From Spirochaetia bacterium (GTDB lineage: Bacteria; Spirochaetota; UBA4802; UBA5550): DNA of 64,000 nt. Positions 8,490 to 17,965 of this stretch are shown here, piece after piece. The stretch's first letter is position 1, and each line of letters starts with the position of its first letter. The notes below the pieces were generated by a model, which saw nothing but the letters and a program-made list of their open reading frames with translations, searched no databases and was not told where the DNA came from. Location: the NCBI GenBank assembly GCA_009885955.1, contig VFJS01000088.1, positions 38,937 through 102,936 on the forward strand, read 5' to 3'. A program made the position numbers and the translations under genes.

Positions 8490-9215
8490 ATGAAAATTCT
8501 GGTCAATATGTTAATCTCCGGCCTGCTGTGCTTGAACGTCAATGCCGCACCCGGTGAATCAAAACCGGCCGGCATAACCGGTTTTTACAGCCTGCTGGTA
8601 AATGAAAATAAAATTGAAAATATCATAGTGCATAAAGGCAGCAGCTGGATATTCAACGGGGAACCGACTAATTTTAATAACAGGATCCAGGGCATAAAGG
8701 TTCCCGTTGTTGACCAGGAAAACGGGTACATGAAATATTCTTACTCTTTTTCAGACGGGGCGTGCTATTGTAAAACTGAACTGGCCCTTTTCATCGGTTC
8801 AAAAGAAAAAAAATACATTGCCGTAAGCAATTCCTGCGGGTGCATAGAGGGGGCAGGTTACAACTTCCATATATTTGAATATTCAGCCGGTAATAAATTC
8901 ACCGAGATAACGGACCGCATGATACAATTATCCCGCAGGGATTTTTTTATTATTAGCGGTATAACAGACATAAATGATTTTCAAAAGGGGCTGGCAGACT
9001 CTGCTCCATATTTGAGTATTCATTATACGCTTCCGCAGTTTGGGACAACGGTAACAGCAGGCCTATCAGCATACGATGAGTCGCAGGTAGGCTCTGACAC
9101 AATGAAGATAAGGGCTGCCAATGCATTTTTAAAGAAATATAAAAGATTCTCGAAGATTGAACTGAAATGGAACAGTGATAAGGACACATTCGAGATCAGC
9201 AGCAGGCAGTATTAA
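8490..9215 (+). CDS. Secreted protein of unknown function with two Cys pairs
   Basis: A 241-residue protein. An upstream in-frame ATG at 8460 exists, but the ATG at 8490 is preferred: AGAGG precedes it and it gives a clean signal peptide (MKILVNMLISGLLCLNVNAA, cleavage after VNA). The mature part has CYC near residue 87 and SCGC near residue 115, plausible disulphide or metal sites. I recognise no family. It is monocistronic, divergent from the lysine-rich protein gene and followed by the structured region at 9300-9560. Confidence 0.65.
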   Translation: MKILVNMLISGLLCLNVNAAPGESKPAGITGFYSLLVNENKIENIIVHKGSSWIFNGEPTNFNNRIQGIKVPVVDQENGYMKYSYSFSDGACYCKTELALFIGSKEKKYIAVSNSCGCIEGAGYNFHIFEYSAGNKFTEITDRMIQLSRRDFFIISGITDINDFQKGLADSAPYLSIHYTLPQFGTTVTAGLSAYDESQVGSDTMKIRAANAFLKKYKRFSKIELKWNSDKDTFEISSRQY

Positions 9216-9299
9216 ATATTATCTATTCATATCCATCCGTTCCTAAGTGGATATATCATATAAATAAAATTTTATAATTGAGCGAGCCACCAAGGCGAG

Positions 9300-9560
9300 C
9301 GAACTGAGCATAGGACGTGTCTTCCAAACCCATCCTATGCAGCTGAAATAAATTTTTATGAGAGCCTTCCTAAACATTAACTCAGAAAGTAAAACGAATG
9401 CCGGTACATTCATAAACTCTCAATGCCCATGGGGCTTAGTTTATGGCTGATACGAATGCCTTCATGGGATGGGGAAGCTCTTTGCTTAGCCCCTCCCGGC
9501 GTTGAGGGAGGATGCGGGGATTGTTAAGGGGTTTTCGTCTAAAAACCCCTTAACAGAGAG
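9300..9560. ncRNA. Candidate structured RNA or mobile-element remnant with five hairpins
   Basis: The 466-base gap between 9216 and 9681 contains consecutive hairpins: 9308-9340 (GCATAGGA/TCCTATGC, 8 bp); 9411-9445 (CATAAACT/AGTTTATG enclosing GCCC-atg-GGGC); 9471-9493 (GGGGAAGC/GCTT-ag-CCCC); 9492-9511 (CCTCCC/GGGAGG); and 9523-9554 (GTTAAGGGGTTTT/AAAACCCCTTAAC, 13 bp, perfect). The direct repeat ACGAATGCC occurs near 9394 and 9452. There is no ORF above about 30 codons and no T-run making the last stem a simple terminator. The composition is GC-richer than other intergenic DNA. I do not recognise RNase P, tmRNA, 6S or SRP signatures. The strand is undetermined. Confidence 0.45.
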
Positions 9561-9681
9561 CCAATCCAGGCTCCTGGACATCCCCTTGCTGGTAGAAGCC
9601 AACTCATGAAAAAATTTCACTTGAAAATTTCAATCATGATAAAATAAATGTATTGAAAATACTATTTTCAGGAAAATTGAC

Positions 9682-10029
9682 ATGGACCAGGAAGAGAACA
9701 GGAGGGAGTGGGGCTTTTACGAGGTCCTCTCCGACGGGACTGATCACAAGGTAAAAAGGATTACCGTCTATCCCGGGAAACGGATAAGTTTACAGAGGCA
9801 TGGGAAAAGAAGCGAACACTGGTTCATCCTTCAGGGCGACGCCCTGGTAACCCTGGACTCGGGAAAACACCCCATGAAGCAAGGAGAGTCCATCGATATC
9901 GGCGTAAGCCGGATTCACCGGATGGAGAACCTGGGAGGCTGCAACGTGGTATTTATCGAGGTCCAGACCGGGAGTTATTTCGGGGAGGATGATATAGAAC
10001 GCCTTGAGGACGATTACGGCAGGGTATAA
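9682..10029 (+). CDS. Stand-alone cupin related to the C-terminal domain of type II mannose-6-phosphate isomerase
   Basis: A 115-residue single-domain cupin. REWGFYEVL near the start corresponds to the RPWGxxxxL motif, and ISLQRHGKRSEHWFIL (residues 35-50) to the metal-binding cupin motif 1; RIHRMENLG near 79 supplies cupin motif 2. Such domains occur fused to GDP-mannose pyrophosphorylase (ManC/AlgA) or alone. The likely activity is sugar-phosphate isomerisation with a divalent metal, but stand-alone forms are poorly characterised. It has no sugar-nucleotide genes next to it. GGAAA precedes the ATG. Confidence 0.8.
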   Translation: MDQEENRREWGFYEVLSDGTDHKVKRITVYPGKRISLQRHGKRSEHWFILQGDALVTLDSGKHPMKQGESIDIGVSRIHRMENLGGCNVVFIEVQTGSYFGEDDIERLEDDYGRV

Positions 10030-10098
10030 AAAAAAGTAACATCTGAGACTCTGATGAATCATAAAAATTCATAAATCCTCAACAGGAATAAAAATATC

Positions 10099-10234
10099 AG
10101 CTCACGGATTACACGGATAAAGAATCATCGCGATTATTCATAGTTTTTATTTGATCATAAAAAAAGTGAGATGATAGAGAGAGTTTATGATAATGTTAAA
10201 TAAATCCGTAATAATCCGTGTTTATCCGTGAGCT
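10099..10234. repeat. Inverted-repeat element, cacggat family, copy 1
   Basis: Left arm from AGCTCACGGATTACACGGAT (10099-10118) and right arm at 10203-10234 ending ATCCGTGTTTATCCGTGAGCT are imperfectly complementary and enclose about 85 AT-rich bases. Other copies lie at 18131-18293, 19250-19388 and 24578-24682. It occupies most of the 315-base gap upstream of the ABC transporter operon, so it may overlap its promoter region. Confidence 0.75.
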
Positions 10235-10343
10235 CATATTAAAGACCGATTCGTTGCCGGTATTCAGAATGTAAACCATGCACCACCGGGCATGCGATCA
10301 AGAAATTATCTGATTTATCAAAAACAAAGGAGAGTCACCAATT

Positions 10344-11276
10344 ATGATCAGGGCTGAGAGTATTACAAAGAGTTACGGTACCGTGCGTGCCGTTGACAGC
10401 GTGAGTTTCAATATATCCATGGGTAACATCACAGGCCTCCTGGGCCCCAACGGCGCAGGCAAAACCACAACCCTGAGGATGCTCACGGGCTACCTGAAAC
10501 CCGATTCCGGCACAATAACCGTGGGCGGCTATAATATAGAAGAGAACCCCATTGAAGTGAAAAAACTTCTGGGCTATCTCCCTGAATCGGCGCCCCTGTA
10601 CGGCGACATGCTGGTGTATGACTACCTGAACTTTGTTGCAGACATGAGGGGTATTGAAGAAAGGAAAAGGATTGATGAGATGGGGGAGCTCTGCGGGATA
10701 CGGGAAGTGATGCACATGAACATCAACGAGCTTTCCAAGGGATACCGGCAGAGAGTGGGGCTTGCTCAGAGCATGCTTCATGACCCCGAGATCCTTGTCC
10801 TCGACGAGCCCACGAGCGGCCTTGACCCGAACCAGATAATTGAAATCAGGAACATCATTAGGGAAATCGGAAAGAAAAAGACCATCATCCTCTCGACCCA
10901 CATACTCTCAGAGGTTGAGGCTACCTGCGACAGGATCATCATCATCAGCCGTGGTTCCATAGCCGCTGACGACAGGACCGAAAATATACAGCTCTCGGGG
11001 AAGAGCGGCCATATAATCTCTATCCTGGTCGGGGAGGCCGGTTTTGGCGAACTGTCGGGTGAAATCGGAAAGCTCCCGGGAGTTATATCGGTGAGTGAGA
11101 GTCCCGGCGGCGCCCTTACCGGGGCCATGGTGACATGCGGCGCGCATATCGATGTAAGGCCCGAAATTTTCAGGCTGGTGAGCGGAAAGAACTGGGTCCT
11201 CTACGAAATGAAGCAGGAACAGAAATCGTTGGAGAAAATTTTCAGGGATCTGACAATCGGAGGCGGCAATGCGTAA
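10344..11276 (+). CDS. ABC transporter ATP-binding protein, GldA-like
   Basis: A 310-residue ATPase. Walker A is GPNGAGKTT, the signature is LSKGYRQRVGLAQ, and Walker B is EILVLDEPTSGLDP, followed by the H-loop STHIL. The C-terminal 90 residues form the extra domain seen in exporter-type ATPases of the CcmA/GldA group. It energises the permease encoded immediately downstream (8-base overlap with the next start). GGAGAG precedes the ATG. In Bacteroidetes, GldA-GldF-GldG are tied to gliding; outside that phylum the same gene set is widespread and its substrate is unknown. Confidence 0.93.
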   Translation: MIRAESITKSYGTVRAVDSVSFNISMGNITGLLGPNGAGKTTTLRMLTGYLKPDSGTITVGGYNIEENPIEVKKLLGYLPESAPLYGDMLVYDYLNFVADMRGIEERKRIDEMGELCGIREVMHMNINELSKGYRQRVGLAQSMLHDPEILVLDEPTSGLDPNQIIEIRNIIREIGKKKTIILSTHILSEVEATCDRIIIISRGSIAADDRTENIQLSGKSGHIISILVGEAGFGELSGEIGKLPGVISVSESPGGALTGAMVTCGAHIDVRPEIFRLVSGKNWVLYEMKQEQKSLEKIFRDLTIGGGNA

Positions 11277-11982
11277 TTCACAATCACCGGCATTTTCCAT
11301 AGCCAGAAGGGAGTTGAAGGCATATTTTACCGGCCCCATAGCCTATATCGTGATAACAATTTTTCTCATCATAACCGGCGTGCTTTTTTTCAACAATTTT
11401 TTTCTTTTCAACCAGGCTGAGATGAGGAACCTCTTTCAGCTTCTCCCCTTCATGTTCACCTTCGCGGCGCCTGCCGTGACCATGAGGCTCTTCTCTGAGG
11501 AGAGGTACAGCGGGTCCTTTGAGATACTGATGACCTTCCCGGTATCCACGCTGCAGGTGGTAATCGGGAAATTCATCGCGGCCATGGTATTTCTCATGGT
11601 CATGATTACCCCGACCCTGGTCTATCTTTTTACCATTCTTCTGGTCGGCCGGCCCGACATGGGCCCCATCATCGGCGGGTATGCCGGCGCGATTTTACTC
11701 GGAGGGGCATCGGCCTCGGTTGGACTACTCACCTCGGCTGCAAGCAAAAACCAGATCGTCGCGCTCATGACGGGATTTGCCCTGAATTTTTTTCTGTGGC
11801 TCCTGGGTAAAATAGTCATCTATCTCCCGGACAGGCTGGCATTTTTGCAATACCTGAGTACCGATTTCCATTTCAGGAACATATCCCGGGGAGTGATTGA
11901 TCTGAGGGACATCATATATTTCCTGTCGATCATTGCGCTGTCAATACTTGTCACTGTCAAAATTATAGATGAGAGGAGGTAG
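11269..11982 (+). CDS. ABC transporter permease, GldF/ABC-2 type
   Basis: A 237-residue integral membrane protein with about six hydrophobic helices (first at YIVITIFLIITGVLFF, last at YFLSIIALSILVTVKII). The TMRLFSEERYSGSFEILMT segment after the second helix is the characteristic ABC-2 permease coupling region. It overlaps the ATPase gene by 8 bases and ends 3 bases before the GldG-like gene, so the set is translationally coupled. It forms the membrane channel of the Gld-like exporter. Confidence 0.92.
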   Translation: MRNSQSPAFSIARRELKAYFTGPIAYIVITIFLIITGVLFFNNFFLFNQAEMRNLFQLLPFMFTFAAPAVTMRLFSEERYSGSFEILMTFPVSTLQVVIGKFIAAMVFLMVMITPTLVYLFTILLVGRPDMGPIIGGYAGAILLGGASASVGLLTSAASKNQIVALMTGFALNFFLWLLGKIVIYLPDRLAFLQYLSTDFHFRNISRGVIDLRDIIYFLSIIALSILVTVKIIDERR

Positions 11983-11985
11983 CCC

Positions 11986-14148
11986 ATGGATATGAAAATG
12001 AGAGCGGATAAAATAATAGAATCAATTAAGAACATAACCGGATTCAGCAGCCCGGATATCCAGTTTGCAATAAATATAATCATCATTATCCTCCTTAACA
12101 TAGCTGCCATTACGTTAAATTTCAGGATAGACCTCACAAGGAACAGCACCTATTCCCTTTCCGGGAAGAGCAGGGAGATAGTCTCGGGCCTCAATGAAAA
12201 CCTGAAAATACGGGTGTTCTTCTCAAAGGATCTTCCGGCTGAGTATGCTGCGCTGTCAAGGTACGTGCAGGATCTGTTGAACGAATACGAATATCACGGC
12301 AACAGGCATTTCAGCTGGGAGATGGTGGATGATAAAGATCTGAAGAAACAGGCCGAGGACTTCGGCATACGCCCCGTGGTGGTGAGGGAACTGGCCGATG
12401 ACCAGGTCAGGACCAGGCAGACCTACATGGGGCTGGTTATCCAGCAGGCGGACCTCATGGAAAAGATCGAGTCAATAACCGATCCCGTGGGCCTGGAATA
12501 CAAAATTACGACAAAAATTGAAAAAATTTCAGGCAAGATAGACGGGCTCCTGAAGCTGAAGAGCCCCATACTCCTTAAGCTCTACCTTGACAGCAGGATT
12601 AAGGATCTCCCCATTGACGGCATCACCACGATTGAGCAGAGGGCAAGGGAGGCCGTTGACAAGGCCAATATCAATAACTACGGGAAGATCGCCTTCAGCC
12701 TGGTGGACAGCTCCTCTGATCCCCGGGCCGCGGCGCAGGCGGAGAAGTACGGCCTTGCCAGGCTGAAGTGGCCCCCGGCAAGGTCAAAATCGGGGAAGCT
12801 GGTTGAAGGGGGCGAGGGGATGCTGGGATTGGTTCTTGAAAAGGGGGACCGATTCCAGAGGTTTGATGTGAATATCGGCCAGTCCCTTTTCGGCAACTAT
12901 GTTATCACCGGGATGGAAAACCTTATCGACAGGATAAACAACGGGGTCTCATCCATCATATCTTCGAACAGGAAGATTGGATACATCACGGGGCACGGGT
13001 CCGTGGAGATTGAGAATGAACAGTCCAGGGACGGGGGCGCGCTTTTTAAAAGGCTGCTGAGCGACATCTATGAAGTTGTGCCTGTGGACATCGAGAAGGA
13101 GCCGATTCCGTCCGATATCGATACCATCATTGTCAACGGGCCGCGGGAGAAGTTCGGGGACGATGAGATTTTCGCCATTGACCAGTTCCTCATGGCAGGC
13201 AAGTCAATGGTCCTCTTCCTCGACTCCTTTAACGAGATAGAGCTCCCCCAGCAGCAGGCCATGTTCGGAGGGGGGCAGCCGATCATCATTCCTGTCCACA
13301 CCGGCATAGACGAGATGCTGAAGCACTACGGCATAACCGTGAACCGCGACATTGTCCTTGATACGAGCTGCGCCAAGATCGACATGGACAACATGATAAA
13401 AGATTATCCCGTACTCCCTGTGATAACCAGGAAGGGGCTGAACAGTGAAAATATCATAACCAGATATCTGCAGAGCCTGCTGCTGGTCAAGGCGTCCTCG
13501 GTGACCTCCGATGAGAACAGGCTGAAAGAGCAGAACATTAAGAAGACAACCCTCCTATCATCATCAGACGAAAGCTGGGTGATGACCGGGAAGATAAACT
13601 TCAACCCGTTTTTAATTAATCCTCCTGCAGACAAGGATCGGAAAAAATACGAACTGGCATCGCTCTTTTCCGGAAAGTTCTCAAGCTACTTCACCGGGAA
13701 GGAGGCCCCTGTTTCCAAAGAAGACCCAAAGGTGAAAAAGGGGACCGATGCCATCAAGTCCATCAGGAAACTTGACCGCACCATAGAATCGGGGAATACC
13801 AGCATCATTGTCATAGGGACATCGGAGATTACACGCTCAGGGATACTCATGTACGCGAGAAAAATTTTGAGCACCGGTTCAAGGGGCGAGGTCTATTCAA
13901 ATGAGCACTTCCTCCACAGCCTTGTCGATTATCTTGCGGGGAACCACAATATTCCTGAGATGAACAGCAAGAGCCTGGACTATTCGCCCCTGGAGAGGAA
14001 GAGCGACAGGTTTAAATTCATTGCCAAGGTAATAAATTTCGCCGGGGTCCCCCTGGCCGTGGCCATTCTCGGTTTTGCCGTATGGCGTGAACGGCTGAAG
14101 AGAAAGAGGATCATCATGAACACCTATGCCAGGGAGGAAAAAAAATGA
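11986..14148 (+). CDS. GldG-like ABC transporter auxiliary protein
   Basis: A 720-residue protein with one N-terminal transmembrane helix (about residues 24-42), a large extracytoplasmic region and a C-terminal helix (about residues 682-702) followed by a basic tail. Features of the ABC-type auxiliary (GldG) family are the early DLTRNSTYSLS motif, the VFFSKDLP strand and the conserved IGYITGHGSVEIENEQ in the middle. It is thought to partner the permease. The last four bases overlap the start of the DUF4340 gene (ATGA). Confidence 0.88.
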   Translation: MDMKMRADKIIESIKNITGFSSPDIQFAINIIIIILLNIAAITLNFRIDLTRNSTYSLSGKSREIVSGLNENLKIRVFFSKDLPAEYAALSRYVQDLLNEYEYHGNRHFSWEMVDDKDLKKQAEDFGIRPVVVRELADDQVRTRQTYMGLVIQQADLMEKIESITDPVGLEYKITTKIEKISGKIDGLLKLKSPILLKLYLDSRIKDLPIDGITTIEQRAREAVDKANINNYGKIAFSLVDSSSDPRAAAQAEKYGLARLKWPPARSKSGKLVEGGEGMLGLVLEKGDRFQRFDVNIGQSLFGNYVITGMENLIDRINNGVSSIISSNRKIGYITGHGSVEIENEQSRDGGALFKRLLSDIYEVVPVDIEKEPIPSDIDTIIVNGPREKFGDDEIFAIDQFLMAGKSMVLFLDSFNEIELPQQQAMFGGGQPIIIPVHTGIDEMLKHYGITVNRDIVLDTSCAKIDMDNMIKDYPVLPVITRKGLNSENIITRYLQSLLLVKASSVTSDENRLKEQNIKKTTLLSSSDESWVMTGKINFNPFLINPPADKDRKKYELASLFSGKFSSYFTGKEAPVSKEDPKVKKGTDAIKSIRKLDRTIESGNTSIIVIGTSEITRSGILMYARKILSTGSRGEVYSNEHFLHSLVDYLAGNHNIPEMNSKSLDYSPLERKSDRFKFIAKVINFAGVPLAVAILGFAVWRERLKRKRIIMNTYAREEKK

Positions 14149-15134
14149 ACAGAAAGATGGCCGTGAGCCTGGGGGTCATTGCGCTGCTCCTCGGGTTTGT
14201 CATTATCAGAAATATGAAGAAGTCATCGGGACTCCCCGATTTCAGTGACTGGAAGGGTTCCCCTTCTGAAATAATTTTTAAAAAGGGGGACAAAATTGTC
14301 TCCATGAAGAACAGGGATGGAAAATGGCTCATCGGGCAGGAGGAGTTTCCTGCTGATTCGTCTATTATTCAGAATATTGAAAACACCCTGAAAAAAATGG
14401 TATTCACCGACATGGTTTCAAAACAGGGCTTTTACGAAAAATACGACCTTGCAACGGGTACGGCATATCATATCACACTATTAAAGGATGGGAACCGGGT
14501 CAGGGAGCTCCTCCTGGGTAAAAAAAGCTCGACAAACCGCCATACCTATGTCAGGATAGATGAACGGCCGGAAATATATCTCGTCTCTGAAACATTTGAA
14601 ACTATCATCGATAAAAGCGCAGCCGATTTCCGGGATAAAAAAATATTCGCAGTTAAAAAAGACGATGTTACAGGATTTGATATCAGTTTCAAGCTGGTAA
14701 AGTACTCCTTCAAAAAGACAACGGAAGAGAAGAAGTCCGATGGCGATGATATAAAGGCCGGAACCGGCAAAGATCCAAAGAATATAAAAGCTCCCGGGGA
14801 ACTGAAGACGGAGAAGATTGATAGATGGGTCTGCAGGGGTTTTGACCAGGTAAAATTTTCCAATGATAAGGTATATTCGCTCCTGGCGCTCTTCAGCCCC
14901 CTGTCTGCATCGGATTTTCCCGGGGCTGAAAAGAAGGCCATGGGAAATCCAGACGGAACTTTTATCCTGCGCCTAAACGATAAAGCTGTTACCGTGGACA
15001 TTTTTTCCAGGGGGAAGGATGGCGGCAAAAACAGGTATTTTTTCACTTCCCCGGAAAGCCCCTATGTGTTCAGCCTTGAGGACTGGCAGGTTAAGAGAAT
15101 ATTTATGGAAGATATCGAGGGTTTGAAGGAATAG
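14145..15134 (+). CDS. DUF4340-domain protein
   Basis: A 329-residue protein with an N-terminal membrane anchor (MAVSLGVIALLLGFVIIRN) and an extracytoplasmic region. The pattern IVSMKNRDGKWLIGQEEFPADSS and repeated beta-strand/helix units match the DUF4340 family, which almost always lies next to GldG-like genes. A charged linker rich in Lys, Asp and Gly (about residues 190-225) separates two repeats of the fold. It is the last member of the exporter operon before lon, 41 bases away. Confidence 0.85.
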   Translation: MNRKMAVSLGVIALLLGFVIIRNMKKSSGLPDFSDWKGSPSEIIFKKGDKIVSMKNRDGKWLIGQEEFPADSSIIQNIENTLKKMVFTDMVSKQGFYEKYDLATGTAYHITLLKDGNRVRELLLGKKSSTNRHTYVRIDERPEIYLVSETFETIIDKSAADFRDKKIFAVKKDDVTGFDISFKLVKYSFKKTTEEKKSDGDDIKAGTGKDPKNIKAPGELKTEKIDRWVCRGFDQVKFSNDKVYSLLALFSPLSASDFPGAEKKAMGNPDGTFILRLNDKAVTVDIFSRGKDGGKNRYFFTSPESPYVFSLEDWQVKRIFMEDIEGLKE

Positions 15135-15175
15135 AGGTAAGGGATTGGAAAAGTATATCACATCGGAGAATGTCA

Positions 15176-17551
15176 ATGGATGATAAAGAGGAACTTAACA
15201 GCGACAATCAGCTCATAATCCAGAGCGACGTGCTGCCTGATGTCATTCCCATCATACCCCTGATACAGAGGCCGATCTTTCCCGGGATGATGATACCCAT
15301 TGTACTTTCCGGAGTGGACATGATCAACAGCGCCAGCAGGATTGTCGAGTCGGACAACAAGATCGGCGGCGTTGTCCTCATAGAATCGCAGCAGGACAAT
15401 AAAATGGTGGGTTCCCAGGATCTCTACAAGGTGGGAGTTGCCATAAAAATTCTCAGGGTCACCCCCATCGATGACCACACCCTCCAGATCATGATTAACG
15501 CGCTGAACAGGTTTACCCTCCTCGAGGTGATGCGGGACAAGCCCGTTATCGAATGGAGGGTTGAGCATTACGACGACAACAGTTTTGAATACAACACCCA
15601 GATGAAGGCTTATTCCATGGCCATCATAAGCTCGGTAAAGGACCTCATCAAATCCAACTCCCTGTTCCAGGAGGAGCTGAAGCTCTTCCTCAATCGATTT
15701 ACCCTGGAGAATCCCGGGAAACTGGCGGATTTCGTCGCATCCATGACCACTGCCGATTCCCATGAGCTGCAGGAGGTGCTTGAGACCTTTGACATACGGA
15801 AGAGGGTGGAGAAGGTAATATATCTGCTCAACAAGGAGATAGAGCTCTCTAAGCTCCAGGCAAAGATATCCAAGCAGATAGAACAGAAGATAACAAAGCA
15901 GCAGAAGGACTTTTTTCTCAGGGAACAGCTCAAGGAGATAAAGAAGCAGCTCGGCCTTGAGAAGGATGAAAAGACCTCTGAGATAGAAAAGATCCAGGAA
16001 CGGGTCGATAAGCTGAAACTTTCCGAAGAGGCGGCAAAGAGGATCGATGAGGAGATGAATAAAATCAGGCTCCTTGAACCCAATTCCGCCGAGTACAGCG
16101 TGAGCAGGAACTACCTTGACTGGCTCACCTCGCTGCCCTGGGGGATATTTTCAGAAGATAACTATGACTTAAAGAAGGCAAAGGCCATCCTCGACCATGA
16201 CCATTACGGCCTGGATGATATAAAGGACCGAATCCTTGAATTTATAAGCACGGGAAAGATGAAAGGAAACATCTCGGGATCGATCATCTGCTTCATCGGC
16301 CCTCCCGGGGTGGGCAAGACATCAATCGGCAAATCCGTAGCCGAGGCCCTTAACAGGAAGTTTTTCCGCTTCTCCCTCGGCGGAATGAGGGATGAGGCCG
16401 AGATCAAGGGGCACCGGAGAACGTATATCGGCGCCATGCCCGGGAAGATCATCCAGAGCCTGAAGACCGTGGGAGTTGCCAATCCGGTCATCATGCTCGA
16501 TGAGATAGACAAGGTGGGTATCAGCTACCAGGGTGATCCCGCTTCGGCGCTCCTGGAGGTACTGGACCCGGAGCAGAACATCCAGTTCCTGGACCACTAT
16601 ATCGATGTACGGTTTGACCTTTCGAACATTCTGTTCATAGCCACGGCGAATCAGATAGACACCATACCGAAGCCCCTCCTTGACAGGATGGAGGTCATGA
16701 AACTTTCCGGGTATATCCTGGAGGAGAAGCTCCAGATAACAAAGAAGTACCTTATCCCGAAGCAGATTGAGAAGCATGGCCTGAAAAAGAGCATGATGAA
16801 GATTCAGACCGGCGCGATAAAGAAGATTATAGACGGCTATGCCAGGGAGTCCGGCGTACGGAGCGTTGAAAATAACATACGGCAGATTATGAGAAAGGCC
16901 ACACGGAAATTTGTCGAGGGTGAAAAGAAGCCCATATCAATCACATCGAAAAACCTGGAGGATTACCTGGGGAAACCCCGTTTCACCGATGAGTCCCTCT
17001 ATGACAAGCGTATTTCCGGCGTGGTCATGGGCCTTGCCTGGACCAGCCTGGGCGGCGCTACCCTGTACATTGAGTCATCGGCGGTCCCGTCAAAGACGAA
17101 AGGGTTCAAGCAGACCGGGCAGCTCGGTGACGTCATGAGGGAGTCAGCGGAAATCGCCTATACCTATATAAGCTCCAAGATCAAGGACTACGGAATTGAT
17201 GATGATTTTTTTAACTGCAACTTCATCCATCTCCATGTTCCCGCAGGGGCAACCCCGAAGGACGGGCCTTCCGCGGGAGTAACCATGGCCACGGCGCTCT
17301 ATTCCCTTGCAAAGAAAAAGCCGATAAAAAGGAACATCGCGATGACCGGCGAGCTCACGATTACCGGCAAGGTGCTTCCCATAGGCGGAGTTAAGGAAAA
17401 GACCATCGCGGCAAAAAAAGCAAAAGTCAGGAGGCTGATATTTCCCTTCGAAAACAAGAAGGATTTCATTGAACTCCCCGATTACATAAAAAAAGACCTC
17501 GATGCCCATTTTGTGAACTATTTTGATGAAATCCTGGAGCTTGTTTTTTAG
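15176..17551 (+). CDS. lon: ATP-dependent protease Lon
   Basis: A 791-residue protein if started at ATG 15176, which has GGAG seven bases upstream; an ATG two codons earlier is too close to that site. Domains in order: N-terminal LON substrate-binding domain (about 20-215), coiled coil, AAA+ module with Walker A GPPGVGKT and Walker B VIMLDEIDK, and the S16 protease domain with catalytic Ser699 (KDGPSAG) and Lys742 (GGVKEK). All catalytic residues are present and the length is normal. It degrades damaged and regulatory proteins in the cytoplasm. It follows the Gld-like operon closely and may be read from it as well as from its own promoter. Confidence 0.96.
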   Translation: MDDKEELNSDNQLIIQSDVLPDVIPIIPLIQRPIFPGMMIPIVLSGVDMINSASRIVESDNKIGGVVLIESQQDNKMVGSQDLYKVGVAIKILRVTPIDDHTLQIMINALNRFTLLEVMRDKPVIEWRVEHYDDNSFEYNTQMKAYSMAIISSVKDLIKSNSLFQEELKLFLNRFTLENPGKLADFVASMTTADSHELQEVLETFDIRKRVEKVIYLLNKEIELSKLQAKISKQIEQKITKQQKDFFLREQLKEIKKQLGLEKDEKTSEIEKIQERVDKLKLSEEAAKRIDEEMNKIRLLEPNSAEYSVSRNYLDWLTSLPWGIFSEDNYDLKKAKAILDHDHYGLDDIKDRILEFISTGKMKGNISGSIICFIGPPGVGKTSIGKSVAEALNRKFFRFSLGGMRDEAEIKGHRRTYIGAMPGKIIQSLKTVGVANPVIMLDEIDKVGISYQGDPASALLEVLDPEQNIQFLDHYIDVRFDLSNILFIATANQIDTIPKPLLDRMEVMKLSGYILEEKLQITKKYLIPKQIEKHGLKKSMMKIQTGAIKKIIDGYARESGVRSVENNIRQIMRKATRKFVEGEKKPISITSKNLEDYLGKPRFTDESLYDKRISGVVMGLAWTSLGGATLYIESSAVPSKTKGFKQTGQLGDVMRESAEIAYTYISSKIKDYGIDDDFFNCNFIHLHVPAGATPKDGPSAGVTMATALYSLAKKKPIKRNIAMTGELTITGKVLPIGGVKEKTIAAKKAKVRRLIFPFENKKDFIELPDYIKKDLDAHFVNYFDEILELVF

Positions 17552-17560
17552 GAATACCTA

Positions 17561-17818
17561 CAATGCCCTCACCCCCGACCCCTCTCCCGGAATAGGGAGA
17601 GGGGAGAGTATAAATGAACATTTTGTTTTTTATAGAAATGGATTATATATATTTAATGAATATAGATTCAATAAGAACTGAAAAAATATTTGGAACTCAT
17701 GAAACAGAAACCCTCGCCCTACCGGGAGAGGCGACAAACACGATGTTTTAGTGTCGAGCGCGGACAGGAGGTCCGAATAGCGCTCGACGAATGCGGCAGA
17801 GCGCGGGTGAGGGCATTG
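17561..17818. repeat. Inverted-repeat element with perfect 14-bp ends, ccctcaccc family
   Basis: Ends CAATGCCCTCACCC (17561-17574) and GGGTGAGGGCATTG (17805-17818) are perfectly inverted. Inside, CCTCTCCCGG (17581-17590) pairs with CCGGGAGAGG (17718-17727), and a nested hairpin GTCGAGCGC/GCGCTCGAC with GGAC/GGTCC lies near 17752-17787. The middle is AT-rich. It sits directly downstream of lon and could act as a terminator or transcript stabiliser. No transposase is encoded, so it would be a MITE- or REP-like element. Confidence 0.75.
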
Positions 17819-17965
17819 AGTGGTAATAATTTTATCCCGTGTCGAACCCTGTTAATCCGTGAGCAATTTTTTATTTTATATGAGAAGATAAAAAAAATTC
17901 AATTCCGGTTATTATAATTGACAGGTTTAAACAGAAAATAATTAGATGACTTCGCAACATTGCCG

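Noticed and set aside
9523..9554. Simple terminator
   Set aside because: The 13-bp stem is strong but has no T-run on either strand, and it belongs to a series of hairpins.
17690..17917. Plus-strand ORF of 75 codons after lon
   Set aside because: It spans an inverted-repeat element and its translation only reflects the repeat words.
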